NCBI GenBank assembly: GCA_036971615.1
Contig: JAYKKR010000013.1
Coordinates: 558,001 to 622,000, forward strand
Direction: 5' to 3'
DNA length: 64,000 bases
DNA from: Amyloporia xantha
Taxonomy: Eukaryota; Basidiomycota; Agaricomycetes; Polyporales; Adustoporiaceae
The position numbers and the translations under genes were made by a program. Shown in pieces: positions 47,688-58,596 of this stretch (position 1 is the first letter of the stretch; every line of letters begins with the position of its first letter). Under the pieces are notes generated by a model. The model searched no databases. It saw nothing but the letters and a program-made list of their open reading frames with translations, and was not told where the DNA came from.

Positions 47688-48753
47688 ATGAGCGTGGCAG
47701 ATCTTCCCGTGGAACTATTAGACGTTGTTGCGTCTCTACTTCCCGTGGGCGATATGAACGCCCTGATGCGTACCTGCCAACGCGTCTATGGCGTTATCGC
47801 TCCTTTGATGTACAAGCGGGTAGAGTTGACAAATTCGAACGCTACGCGCCGTGTGATGCTTCTCTTGGCGCCCTTCCGGTCCCAATCGCATACTGAAGAA
47901 CGACGTTCCTACATCCCATTCATCCACCATTTCTCCTATATATCTGTCAACCCCGATGAGGACTATCGGCTTGCAAGTTTGATAATCAAAATTCTACATC
48001 ACGCTGTGGCCTTGACGAGCCTGCAGCTCAGCACTCACTCGGAATCTTATGGGGCGCTCGCTCTCGCATTCTCCAGAACACTGTTACGGCGTCGCCAAGT
48101 ATCCCCATGCACAACGCCTGATCTCTGTATTGCCACTCTTCCCGCTCTGAAAGACATACACATATCTGAATTCGCCCTCCTGCGACATATCGTGGATTTT
48201 CGGCCAATCAGGTCGGTAGAATACCTCGTTATGCACAAGACGACGGTTGCCCTCAACCGTACATTGGAATTATTGGGACAACGGCGATTGTCACATCATC
48301 TGGTTGCGTTGTCTATACGTGTCGGTGAGCAAGTGTCCATAACCGACGCTGTGAATATGGTCGCGCTATACACACCGCGGCTTACGCACCTATCCGTCCT
48401 ATATTCGGGACAAGATGTTGTACTTGACACTGTGGTATGCAATGTGCCTCTCATTCTTTGTACTGCACTTTATTTACAGGAATTATCATTAGCTCGCATT
48501 GAACCGCATGGTCGAACACGATCATTGGCTTCCCCGATTACGGAGCTTCTTTTTATTCCATGACAGCGTGCCCGGTATCAGTCATGATACTTTGCATACA
48601 TTTGAGGCAGTGGAGATGATCAGCGCGTCGAGAGAGCGCATGAGGAGGGTTGTAATATTCGGCCGCGGGTTCCAGAGAGTAGACGGAGAGTCACCTTGGA
48701 TAGAAGTTGATAAACTACAGGTCATTCAGAGCGAATCGCAACTTAGAATATGA
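47688..48753 (+). CDS. F-box/LRR-type protein with one frame break
   Basis: Probable SCF ubiquitin-ligase adaptor. The ATG at 47688 gives MSVADLPVELLDVVASLLPV, directly the F-box core, with MNALMRTCQRVYGVIAPLMY after it; the frame is open further left but without F-box features. The C-terminal part contains regular leucine-rich strands (LPALKDIHISEFALLRHIV, VEYLVMHKTT, RLTHLSVLYSG). Near 48505 the sense sequence shifts by one frame: the first frame ends at 48563, whereas the other continues with WLPRLRSFFLFHDSVPG, FEAVEMISASRERMRRVVIF and ends at 48753. One missing base restores a product of about 350 residues. It is not closely similar to the F-box copies at 1.8 and 7.2 kb. Confidence 0.65.
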
Positions 48754-49241
48754 AGTTTCTGTATCGTCGCTTCCTCATTGTGTTGTATACTTACATGTGG
48801 TACAATGATTATCGCCCTGTCGGTGTGCTTTGCTTGGGTATCCCGTCAAATATGTTACGCAGGTGGGCAGGTATAATGGAGACTTTGGTTTGACAGCAGT
48901 CTGATTTTTGTACGACCACTAAGTCGGGACATGCGGCCTGTATTATTCCCGTGTGGTATTACCCCCATTTGAATTCACTTTTCGCGACTATTACATAAGA
49001 GCAGGCAGGAATAGTATCACTTGCTTGGCGATTTGATGGCGAACTGCGAACTGTGACAAGATAACTTCACTGCGATTCCAATCCGTGCAGCATTGCCTGA
49101 ACATGTATTAGAAGGACGTTGTGTACAGACGGAGACGATTTCCGCTGTATCCTATCTAGCCTTTATATCGACATGCTCTATTGACAACCAATACTCTAAC
49201 TCGTCTCCAACCAGCATGACCAGTGGGACTGGTTCGCCCGT
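48754..49241. other. intergenic between convergent F-box genes
   Basis: Nothing supported; the region separates two F-box genes that point towards each other. Confidence 0.5.
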
Positions 49242-51146
49242 TCACACCCACTCCAAGTCAATGTGCCTTTTACCACCGTCGCTAGATTGATTTCCTTCTG
49301 GTCTCTCCACAGACCACGTCCACTGTACACCGACCTTCGCCTCAAACAAACCAATGGGGTGCCAATCAATCTCCTGAAGAGATGGACAACTCCTCGCGAG
49401 ACGGGCCATGAGTCGTTCAACGCGAGAATAATTACGAATTTCCCAAGCCTTCATAATCACGTGTGGGTCTGAGTGTAATTCTTCATGGCTAGGACGACAT
49501 GTGATCGGTAAGATTGCACAGATGGTTTCTTCCGCTTTGATTGTATATTCCTGACCAAAGTATTCGGCTATTCGGTCCATCGTCAGCGGCTCTGCTACTC
49601 TTGCTGCACCCCGTTGAAGAGAGCCGTCGTAGGCATCATCTTCTGTATCGTCCTGGTCCCAAACCGGCTCGGCAGGGGGTAATGCGTCATCCAATAGATC
49701 AAACGCTCCCAGTGACGCTGCTTCGCTGTCTTCGACGAATCCTCGTCCCATTTCCAACTGATTGGAATGTCCCAGCTGAGCGCAAGCTTACGCAGTTTGC
49801 GTAGTTTCTGAAGCTTATTACTCAACTCGGTCTGTACAATCCGTCATTGCCACACATGTAGAGAACCGATCTATTGACGTACTCACCATAATTGACGCGA
49901 AAGTTCCATCAGTGGACTGTATTGCTGTTGCGATGCGAATTTGTTCTACCATAGGGAAATATTCTGTTAACGCGATGATATCGTGTATGTTCGGCTGCCA
50001 TGTGGAAACATCATTCCAAGGCACGCACTCCAGCAGTGGAAGAGCCACGGCAGTCGCTATGAACCTGGTAGAGTTTTGTTTCGATGCAGAGACTACTGCC
50101 TGGTCGAGAAGTATTCGACTAAACGCAAATGCGCGCCTTGATACGAAGGACCCCAAGAATGTTCGGGAGACCGAATTCGCGTGGAAGGGGTAGTCGTAAT
50201 AACCGCTATTTTCTGAAGCGTTGCTGCCTAATTGATAGCCAGTCGGTGTGACCACGGGACATGAATCCTCCCAAGTTCCGCTCCCATCAATGAGTTTCAT
50301 GAGATTTTCGATACTGAGGCGGACATTGGGAGCGAAGCAGATGTTAACTTCTCGCAATGATGAATGTTTATGAATGAACGAGTACATCCAACGCACGTTC
50401 CGCATTGCCTTTTGAACGTTTAAAGTCCGCAGGTTAGGAAAGACTAGGGCCGCTACGTGATTGTCCCACCACCTACTACGTCCTCGTTCATAGACGGCAA
50501 GTGCAACCAGGCTAACGTGTGTTGTCGGTTTCATAGTTATCGGTTCAATGTATGGAAAACGTCGCGGCCGGGTGTGGAGGTAAAGCCGTAACGTTCTCAA
50601 TACAGGCCAAGCGTGTATTTGTGGGAAGGGTGATGTAGAACGCCACACAACACAGAGATGGCGCAAATTGGTGCATGTTTCAAGCGGAGAAAGTTCCAAG
50701 GGGAGCATACGCCGTGAAAACAAGTGAAAGATGTCAAGTTGACGAAGGAGTGTATCGATGTGCGGCAGCGCAACGGAAGCTCGGGTTACGTGCTCGTGCC
50801 ATATTTGCTCCGTACAATCCGATACGTACGGTTCTGCGAATGCATAGTTGATCAGTATCAGGTAATATGCAGTAATCACGATGATTTCTGACTTCACATC
50901 ATACGGCGTATAACTTCCCGCTCCCCTATATGACCGAACGACTTCGTTCAAAGCCCTTACCGAGTGTACAACGAGGTGACGTTGGAGATGGACCATGGCG
51001 ATCGTTCGAAGATACCGATTCACTTGTGATAACGTCACGATTAATTTGTGCCTTCCAATGGATCGGTCCGTGTCGTGTTCTTGATTCACGATTTCTATGA
51101 ACACGTCGTACGGAATAAAGCTGAAAGTTGATCGTGTAACGCTCAT
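49242..51146 (-). CDS. F-box/LRR protein, two exons, one frame break; paralogue of 58597-60553
   Basis: Exon 1 is 51146-49887 (420 codons without a break) and exon 2 is 49831-49242, with a GTGAGT...TACAG intron between. It starts MSVTRSTFSFIPYDVFIEIV, an F-box-like helix pair followed by LIVTLSQVNRYLRTIA. The middle has LRR-like strands: LETCTNLRHLCVVWRSTS, FPNLRTLNVQKAMRNVRWMY, FIHKHSSLREVNICFAPNVR. Exon 2 begins TELSNKLQKL, leads to LALSWDIPISWKW, then breaks frame near 49752 in a GGG run and resumes as GFVEDSEAASLGAFDLLDD and PHVIMKAWEIRNYSRVERLM. The same order, including an acidic Asp-rich loop and the intron after an FxxxM stretch, is found at 58.6-60.6 kb. Function inferred only from the F-box: ubiquitin-ligase substrate adaptor. 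Confidence 0.72.
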
Positions 51147-52058
51147 CTTTTGCAGTAGTGCGTGGTCGGTAGGTTCCTCAGCGAAGTCGGTTGAGCTTCA
51201 ATATATAGTCTCATCTTGACCATGTACGACGCGACAAATCTGGGAAACGTGTAGGATTAGGCGGTGTATATAGCAATGCTATAGTAGAGTAACGCAGCAT
51301 AGCAGTATGTAGCGCCAACGAGGTTTCCAAAAAGCCGGGTATCATGACATATCTTCAATTACGTTAACGCACGTGCCAATTTGCAACAATCGCTCACGCC
51401 GCTGGTAACCGCCATAACCATGTACTCGTCGTCGTCCTAGACATTGTGCGCTGCCTTTTGTAAGCTTGTTCTCACTGCAAGAGTTACTGGCGTGTATTAC
51501 TAAATATGAAGTACGTAACACGTCGACTGATACTGCACATACATTCAGTACAATGCAGAGGCCCTGTCGTCCAACAATAGCAGCGACATGTGCATCTTTT
51601 TAACTCGAACGGCCGAGGTGATATAAAATGGTCCTCTTGAAGAGATTTTACTGGACGAGACTGTATTTCAGTGCGTCCTGTATCTTTTATCAAAGGTTTC
51701 CGGTACGACAACTGTTTGTTCGATCTCTACGCGTAGTAGGTACACATTTAATCGCTGATGGGACAATATTACGATGCCCACAGACGATGACCGTCTCACA
51801 ACGCCTTCCTGCCTCTACGGTACCCGGTCACTTAGGGTGTGGCGGCACGTACGCCTCTCGGTATTGTTACCTGGCGGGAGATTTAGTATTGCATCAATGT
51901 AAGTAACATGTTCCTGTTTTCTTTCAGCATCCCTTCCCTGCGGGTACCTACCCCTTTCATGATGGTGTCCGGTTCGATGTCACATTTGCATTTTACATAG
52001 TCGGCATGGCATATGTCGATATGACATTATGAGTCAGACCGCAATCCCCGTGATGTAG
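51147..52058. other. upstream of the kinase-like gene; possible 5' exon
   Basis: A plus frame at 51628-51906 ends at a GTAAGT donor (about 51900) and contains GHLGCGGTYASRYCYLAGDL. It may be the first exon of the kinase gene, since the exon at 52059 starts after an acceptor and has no start codon of its own. I could not establish the phase. Confidence 0.3.
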
Positions 52059-53407
52059 AATAGTTAACCAATTTATAGACACCGGTCTTACTGTACTTGG
52101 CACTGGCTCGTCTGCTACAGTGCTGGCTGCCGCGGATAACAAATCGGGGTTGTCGTCGCGATAAAGATCCTGCATAAGGATCCTAGTTACGACGACTGGT
52201 ATGACCACGAGGCAAACATCTTCTGCATGCTCGCAGATACTGGCCACAAAGCTCTACGGTGCGTGGATCTTTTTACCGTGAAGATGGCTTGTAATCAATA
52301 TCGGCTGACCCTTTGAACGATCAAGACTCTTTCTTACTATCCTAAATAGTGGCATGCATATCGGTTTCCATTGTCTGGTGTTCGACCGCATGGCTGCGGA
52401 CTTGGAATTTGTACTGCATGGCGGAACCGTACCTCGGATTACTCGCCTACAGCTGCTGAAAATCGCAGTTCAACTTATGGAGGGTTTCCAATGTAAGTGT
52501 TTTCTTTTTTCTCTCGTATTCTGTCTTACTTATTGTGCGGGCAGTTTTGCATTCACAGTGTGTTGTGCATGCGGATGTTAAACCAGACAACATAATGTTC
52601 GTATCAATCGACACTGTAGTCGTCAAGTAAGCTGCATTCTTGTGTCAGATATAGTGCGCGTAGTGACCTTAGTTGTATTTCCTATATCGCGACTACGCAG
52701 CCACGTACTCCAGCTAGAAAACGTCGATATACGAATTATAGACTTGGGTGGTGCTGTCATATTACATGGCGATGGACACGGGCGTGTAGGTGCTGATGGT
52801 TATAGAGCGCCTGAGGTTTCGTTCGGTGAGCGAGCACGCCGTTCGAAAGAACGCAGCAGTCCTCAACTGTCGCGCCAGGCCTGTCGTGGAATACCGCGGT
52901 TGATTCGTTCGGGGTAGGCTGTATCCTAACCGAAATATACACTGGCCGTCCGCTCTTTGCCTACTCGGAAGATGATTGCGACAGACTAATCCTTCTCGAA
53001 CGCGTCCTCGGTCCCTTCCCGTTGCAATACGCTAAAATGGTCGAAAACCTGATACCAGGAACATTTAGATTGGGTCGGAGCGCAAAACTTATCGCCTCTG
53101 TTAAAAGAACGTCATTTGAAGCATCATTTCTCGATGATGATCATGCATCGGCCTCCTTAAGTCGGTCATCCCCCCTTCACGTGCGTGCCTATTTTCTTTA
53201 TTTTCGACAATCGGACTAAGAAACACCGTGAAGATTATTCTCGACGATCACGACTTGTACGATTTATGCCGTAGCCTTCTTTTGCTAGATCCATTACAAC
53301 GTGCGTCCATGACAGAGGCCTTGCAGCATTCATGTTTTGCGCAGATCGTGCTGAGCGACGTAGTCCGTGTGGGAACTGAGTGTCAGAGAGATATTCTCAT
53401 TACGTAG
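52059..53407 (+). CDS. CMGC-type protein kinase (CLK/SRPK-like), six exons visible
   Basis: Exons 52059-52259, 52350-52492, 52545-52626, 52701-52825, 52879-53180 and 53234-53407 join in phase and end at TAG. Landmarks in order: glycine loop LTVLGTGSSATVLAA; VAIK with the ATP-binding Lys at 52164-52166; hinge side LVFDRMAADLEFVLHGG; catalytic loop VVHADVKPDN (Asp at 52574-52576); IIDLGGA with DLG in place of DFG (52741-52749); GYRAPEVSFG (APE at 52807-52815); then SFGVGCILTEIYTGRPLF, LLERVLGPFP and LLLLDPLQRASMTEALQH. DLG and the LERVLGPFP segment point to CLK/LAMMER or SRPK kinases, which phosphorylate SR splicing factors. One frame break in the GGGG run at 52145-52148, just before VAIK, is mended by one base. 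All catalytic residues are present, so activity is possible if the break is an artefact. The N-terminal end is uncertain. Confidence 0.78.
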
Positions 53408-54086
53408 TATGTAAGTGATACGACACTTCGCCCGTTCATGGTACTTTTATGTGAGAAAATAAAACCCTCCAGTCGTATAGGATAATGGCATTATTATGGC
53501 GTATAAAGTGTTACAACACTAAATGGTAATCTTCGACATACCCGCGACGGGAATGGCACGCCGTAACATGCAGTATGATACACCCAGTGCTCCAAAGTAA
53601 GATGACCCCTCAAGTAAGACCGTACTAGTGGCATTTGCAGGTACTATTCCATACCTCCATAATCAGGTTCACGTATGTACTAACGCAGCAGATGACGATG
53701 CCGCGATTATGACACTTGCGATAACATAAAGTGCAGCTGATAAACTGTCGTGACATGCGATACTGACTATATCGTATGGGCATGACTCATGCCGACTGCG
53801 TTTCTCCAGGTGAGAATGAGTCCGTATATTTGTTCGTATGTGTGTATTGGAACAAAATAGCCCTGTAACAGAGTAAGTGCATTTCAACGAGATGAGAGTG
53901 CACATCTACCATGCTTATGAGGTATAAGAACATTTGGGTCACAGCATGAGACTCGCGTACTAAGCATCATTAGGTATACACAGACCGCAAAATTCATTCT
54001 CTCATGGTGTTACTCCCATAAATTTAGTGTGTCATGTCCCTGAACTCAGCCACGCGGCGTCGCTAATGACTTTGTAAGTACTGTGG
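53408..54086. other. intergenic, no supported gene
   Basis: Short frames only; nothing recognised. Confidence 0.45.
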
Positions 54087-54629
54087 TTGTCATTAGGTGG
54101 CCCATACATCGCGTTCACAACCAGCTGTGCTTCATCAAAAACTATCTTAGCGCGTAAAACCAGCAATAGTGACGCATATTACCCTCGATTACATTCACAC
54201 ATGTTATGCGCGGTTTCCTACGATCGTTCCAGTGGCCAGCCGTCCTTAAATGCGGAGAAGAATGCGGATGTGAGTACCTCTGTCCAATCGGCACCGTTAT
54301 TCCTAATATCGCGTCTGCTGCAGCCTCCAGTTATTCCATTGACACCAAGGACTTTGGTCGTTCGGCAACATACAAAGGCCGAACTCGTCGTTCAATACAC
54401 CAAAATTCTGGTGCGCAATACGTCGTCTGACCTCTTGATTGTATCGCTTACTGTATGTTTTCTTTCAGTACTTTCGTCAGCACACCTTGAACCTCGACAC
54501 TTGGGCAACCGTCAAATCCGACCCTTTGGTTCAATTGCTGCGATACTTATCATTTATCCGCTACGTACACGAAGAGGATCAGCTTCGCGGGTCGAGAACC
54601 GTGCATATTATTTTGGTGGCAGTACGTAA
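54087..54629 (+). CDS. open frame of 180 codons, doubtful
   Basis: An uninterrupted frame from an ATG, with one hydrophobic stretch (LLIVSLTVCFLSVLSSAHL) near residue 125. Other frames over the same interval are also open, so coding status is weak. No family recognised. Confidence 0.25.
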   Translation: MSLGGPYIAFTTSCASSKTILARKTSNSDAYYPRLHSHMLCAVSYDRSSGQPSLNAEKNADVSTSVQSAPLFLISRLLQPPVIPLTPRTLVVRQHTKAELVVQYTKILVRNTSSDLLIVSLTVCFLSVLSSAHLEPRHLGNRQIRPFGSIAAILIIYPLRTRRGSASRVENRAYYFGGST

Positions 54630-54905
54630 AGAGTTTTGATCATCCGCTAAGGGCTACAACGGAAAACTTGGATGTCCATCTTCGACTAAGACTGAAAGGT
54701 AACGCGCACGTATAAGTGCACATCCATATTTGAACCATAGAACAGTCTGAGTTATAGGCTTCCGGATTTTGTATGTAACCTTACACCATTATGCCGAGAA
54801 GATGAAAGCGAATATTGTCTTTCGCGGTACTACCGGTTAATAAGAAGAAACATCCTAAATAAACAAATTCCGATATATGTTAACATACAGGGCGAGCAGA
54901 ATACT

Positions 54906-55369
54906 ATGCGTGCACCACTCTGTCCCAACTGCGTTCCCAACTCATGGTCAACTTTACAACCTCCCCTTGCGAAGGTGAAGATGGGTCAGCACATTGTCCT
55001 TAAAGAGTTTGACCGTTACGGTCGCCTTTTTAATGAAGTCCATGCAACAGTGGCTGGCATTGTGGGATGGATAGGGCTTGGATTCAATTTGTGGTGAAAC
55101 AGGAGGTGTACCATGAACTCCTCTATCTCTATGTGCCGTGGGAGTGGTGTGAGGTGCCACGATTGGTTCGCTGGTTTAGTCGGTGGGCGCAGTGGAGTGT
55201 CCTCGAAGTAATACCACGTCGACCACGTTCCAGTGTCTCTTCTGCATGAAAAATTGTTGCAGGAATTGACAAGCCAGTGGAGGGAGATGGGTTATGGCGG
55301 CACGAACATTGCTTCATCCACTCGGGCTGGGGGTGAGTGGGAGGAGACGGAGTGCATCATGTGACATGA
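54906..55369 (+). pseudogene. unrecognised gene fragment in several frames
   Basis: Protein-like stretches occur in successive plus frames: STLQPPLAKVKMGQHIVLKE and FDRYGRLFNEVHATVAGIVG, then LYVPWEWCEVPRLVRWFSRW and AQWSVLEVIPRRP, then LLHEKLLQELTSQWREMGYG. The pattern suggests one gene broken by one-base shifts. I do not know the family. Confidence 0.35.
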
Positions 55370-55482
55370 AGTATGTCGGAAGAAGTAGGAGGTTCAGGCA
55401 GCAGGAGACGGAGATTGACTGGAAGAGAGAAGAAATGGACGGTTCGCAAACATTCTCACTGTCTACGTAGCCATGTCGATCG

Positions 55483-56082
55483 TTGTTGAACTACTACCAC
55501 TGGTCACTTAATCGTTGTTCCTTCTTAGACCGCATCAACTTCGTTAACGTATCTCTTATCCAATCTGTGTGCTTCTGTCTTTCGTCGCATTGCGTCTGGG
55601 TAATAGTGAGCTCAGACGTCCAGCCGCTGCTGCCCAACGACGGCCTCAAACAAATTCTATTCCTGTTCTTTTCTATGCAGATCCGGAAACATAATTCAAC
55701 AGTAGAGATGCTGCATAATGCTATTCTATTGCGAGCATTGTGGCGTCAGCATGAGAAAGCAACCAATGATGTCGTAAACTTACCGAAGGGCAAACAAGGT
55801 CAGATCGAGAGAGCAGTGTCTAACACTCTCCCGCCGACTCGATTTTTTCCTGCTCGCTGGAAGAGGTTTATTCCCTTTTCTCTGAATTTCGCTGCCAAGT
55901 GGCTGGCACGTATTCCTGCTCCAACGACGAAGGCAGGTATTGCTGTCGTCTTGTCGGTCATGCATAACAGGAGCATGCCTCTGCTTTTCGACCGCGCAGA
56001 TTGGTCTTATATAATCAACATGTTCGACGCCACTTATACAGACCAGCAAATATATTATAACAATAGATATATACATGTGTAG
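55483..56082 (+). CDS. open frame of 199 codons, unknown function
   Basis: The frame begins with ATG at 55670 or TTG-type codons further left; the credible part is FSMQIRKHNSTVEMLHNAIL, LPKGKQGQIERAVSNTLPPT, RFFPARWKRFIPFSLNFAAK and ARIPAPTTKAGIAVVLSVMH. It ends TAG at 56080-56082. It may belong with the broken segment just upstream (54.9-55.4 kb). Not recognised. Confidence 0.35.
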   Translation: MLNYYHWSLNRCSFLDRINFVNVSLIQSVCFCLSSHCVWVIVSSDVQPLLPNDGLKQILFLFFSMQIRKHNSTVEMLHNAILLRALWRQHEKATNDVVNLPKGKQGQIERAVSNTLPPTRFFPARWKRFIPFSLNFAAKWLARIPAPTTKAGIAVVLSVMHNRSMPLLFDRADWSYIINMFDATYTDQQIYYNNRYIHV

Positions 56083-56539
56083 TATCCGTGGACCGATTGC
56101 TACTTGGTGGTTGGAAGTCGCGGTGGTTCTCTTAGAAGAAGAGACTGGTTAGCTCTGCAAAACCCCACACACTCGCGGTACATTCGCCGTTTGACAAGCT
56201 ATCGTGTGAAGTGACTGTTGACGGTAGAGCGCGTCACAAATCGTGCGGTCATCCTGGATATAATCAATGAACATCATTTGCTCCTGATTTGATATAAGAT
56301 TCTGGACGAGTCGCCGTGATTTGTCCATTCAAGTTGGATGTCTGCGAGATATAAATGCGTTACCATGATTTGTCATCTACCATGGTGCTTACCGACATTG
56401 GCTTACTGTATCATCGTACGTCATATGGTATTACACTGCGTATGACACGCTAGCGCTGTCTATGACACGTCGTCTTGCCATGCTCTCGCGTTCAATGTTC
56501 TCCGGTGGTGCTGTTCTCTCGTCTATGGATATCATTCAC

Positions 56540-58080
56540 GCTTTCAAGTTTGCTTGAGCAGAAAGGTGACACACGAGATTAGATTGCAAGCTAGTGGTAG
56601 TCCGTGCAAGTGAGGTAAGAGGTATAAAGCAGAACGAGATAGCAACGACAGAGTCAAAGCGAGAGATGATTAGAAACGAAGGACGGATGACATAAGTGAC
56701 GAAAGATAAGGAAAGACGTGTGGCCGAAAGGAGTACTCGCAAAATGAATGGTGTGGGCGAAAGCCCGTTGGGCTCCCCGACGCGAGACCAAGAACCATGA
56801 CCTATGGTAAGAAAACAAATCCCGGTGAGCAGCGATCGGGTGGGTGCCATCCAGGGTGTGGTGGGTGGGTAGGACAAAACCGTAGCCCGACTGCTGTCGA
56901 AACCAGATGAGAGGTCGATGGGACCAACGCCCCGAGTCCGAAAGATAACTTGAAAAGCTGCACAAAAGCGTTTAAGAAGGGGATGATGTTTGTTTCATTT
57001 TTTATTCTTTTTTCCTTGCTTTTTTCCTATCCTTTTGTATGGATCGATTGAAGAGAGATAAGGGCAGGGAAACGGATCCGACTTGTGCCGGGAATCACAC
57101 CCCCATGACCTGCGCACCTCCCTCCTCCTCGGAATCGAAATCTGAGGCTGGCCGAAGATAGGGATTTTCGACTGCTGGCTGACGAGAAGGCCTGCATCGA
57201 CAGGGGAGTAGCTCCAAGGGTACCGTCTGGGAACAATTGTCTCTCCAACGTCCAACAGGATTGGTGAAAGAATCACGGAGGGTGGGCAGCGTTTCAGGGA
57301 GGAAGGGATATCCTAGAAACCACCGAAGTCGATCAAGCGGATGGAGGTGTGCCCATTGGCGAGGTACCACCAGGTATCCCATCTGACCATCCACGCCCTT
57401 CATCCAAAAATTCACCATTCTTTTTTCCAGGACCCAACACCCCTGAACGCTTCCCCGAAACACTGAACGCTTGGTTTTTGTGGAGATGAGCTCGATTTCC
57501 AAGCCTTCTTCAATGAGGGAGGGAGGCTCGCGATTGACCATCCATGTGGAGGGATCGCCTGATGTTCCTTTGGCGATACGTCCAACACCACATCGAAAGA
57601 GTGAATTTGATTTGGGAGTCGAACGGGGGGTCTCTAAGGAGATACTGACTGTTGGATCGGAAATTCTTCGTCGATGATGTGGACAAACTGGGTCAGGGTG
57701 GGCTCGGACACGAGAGTAAAGTGGGGGAGGAGGAGACGACATTCCAATGGTTGAAATTGATGTGGTGGTCAAAGTTGTAGGAGAGGAAAAGGAGGGAAAA
57801 CAAAGCCTGGAGACGCTGTTGGGCGCCTGACACCTGGAGAAAATGCAAGACCTGGACCTGTTCAGGTACGCAAATAACGCAACTGATGTTACTGATGGAA
57901 CAGAAGTCGAAAGCGTGATTCGGCTAGAAGAAAAAGCATTAGTACAAATGGGGTAAAAAGGAGGAATGAAAGTTGTCGGGGGACGGTGGGTGGGTGCTTA
58001 AACCAAAGGAAAGTCTGCTGAGAGGTAGCAGCGGTTACGGAGAAGGAGGCGCTAAGACTTAAGCGCCCCCCTGCCACTCA
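56540..58080. repeat. purine-rich compositional island, possible mobile-element remnant
   Basis: This 1.5-kb block differs from its surroundings: the plus strand is rich in G and A, the minus strand in C and T. The minus strand has one long frame (57772-57095, 225 codons, SSPPPPLYSRVRAHPDPVCP at the start, MVNREPPSLIEEGLEIELIS in the middle, DSEEEGG near the end) without a known domain. At the right edge, 58048-58067 is a near-perfect palindrome (GGCGCTAAG / CTTAAGCGCC) followed by a C run and TGCCA. Read on the minus strand this gives a TGGCAGGGGGGCGC start and, 250 nt on, a CGCCCAACA stretch, which could be an LTR, but no second copy is visible. Kept as an unclassified repeat candidate. Confidence 0.35.
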
Positions 58081-58596
58081 TCCATAGACGTTGCTCTACG
58101 ATGGCGCTCGTGCCTCGTGATATCTCAGAGCTGCAACTTTGAATCACGTTTCAATAAGCCGCGTGTGAAGACCAGCCCCTGCCACTACTCCGATATCCTA
58201 GTTACCCATTAATATTACACGACTCACTTGCGCGGCAGCTCGATTACGTGAGGAGTCATACGAATCATCGAATCCTTACTCTGGTCGTTCACTATTGTAT
58301 TCCACCGCAACATGTTAGGTGTTAGTCATCCACGAAGACGCATATCTTGGATGACGACTTCATATGACGTTGTCTGTCGTGTACGTCTATCTGATTTCCC
58401 GTCTAATTACATCTGACACACTATCGAAAACAAAGCCCTACAGCTCTGACATGATACTGATGTGAAGCAACTTTCCGATTGTGTGTATTAGACGCGTGGA
58501 CACTGACAAAATGTTACTGAAGCGGTCTATAAACTACTACGATAATGACGTACAAGTAGCCATCGTTCATGCCGCCCGCGAACCCGCTTCCCTGCC
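58081..58596. other. intergenic, no supported gene
   Basis: Between the purine-rich island and the F-box gene. No coding or structural signal noted. Confidence 0.5.

Noticed and set aside
57815..58075. LTR with TG...CA ends next to the purine-rich island
   Set aside because: Only one copy is visible, and no reverse transcriptase, integrase or clear primer-binding site follows.
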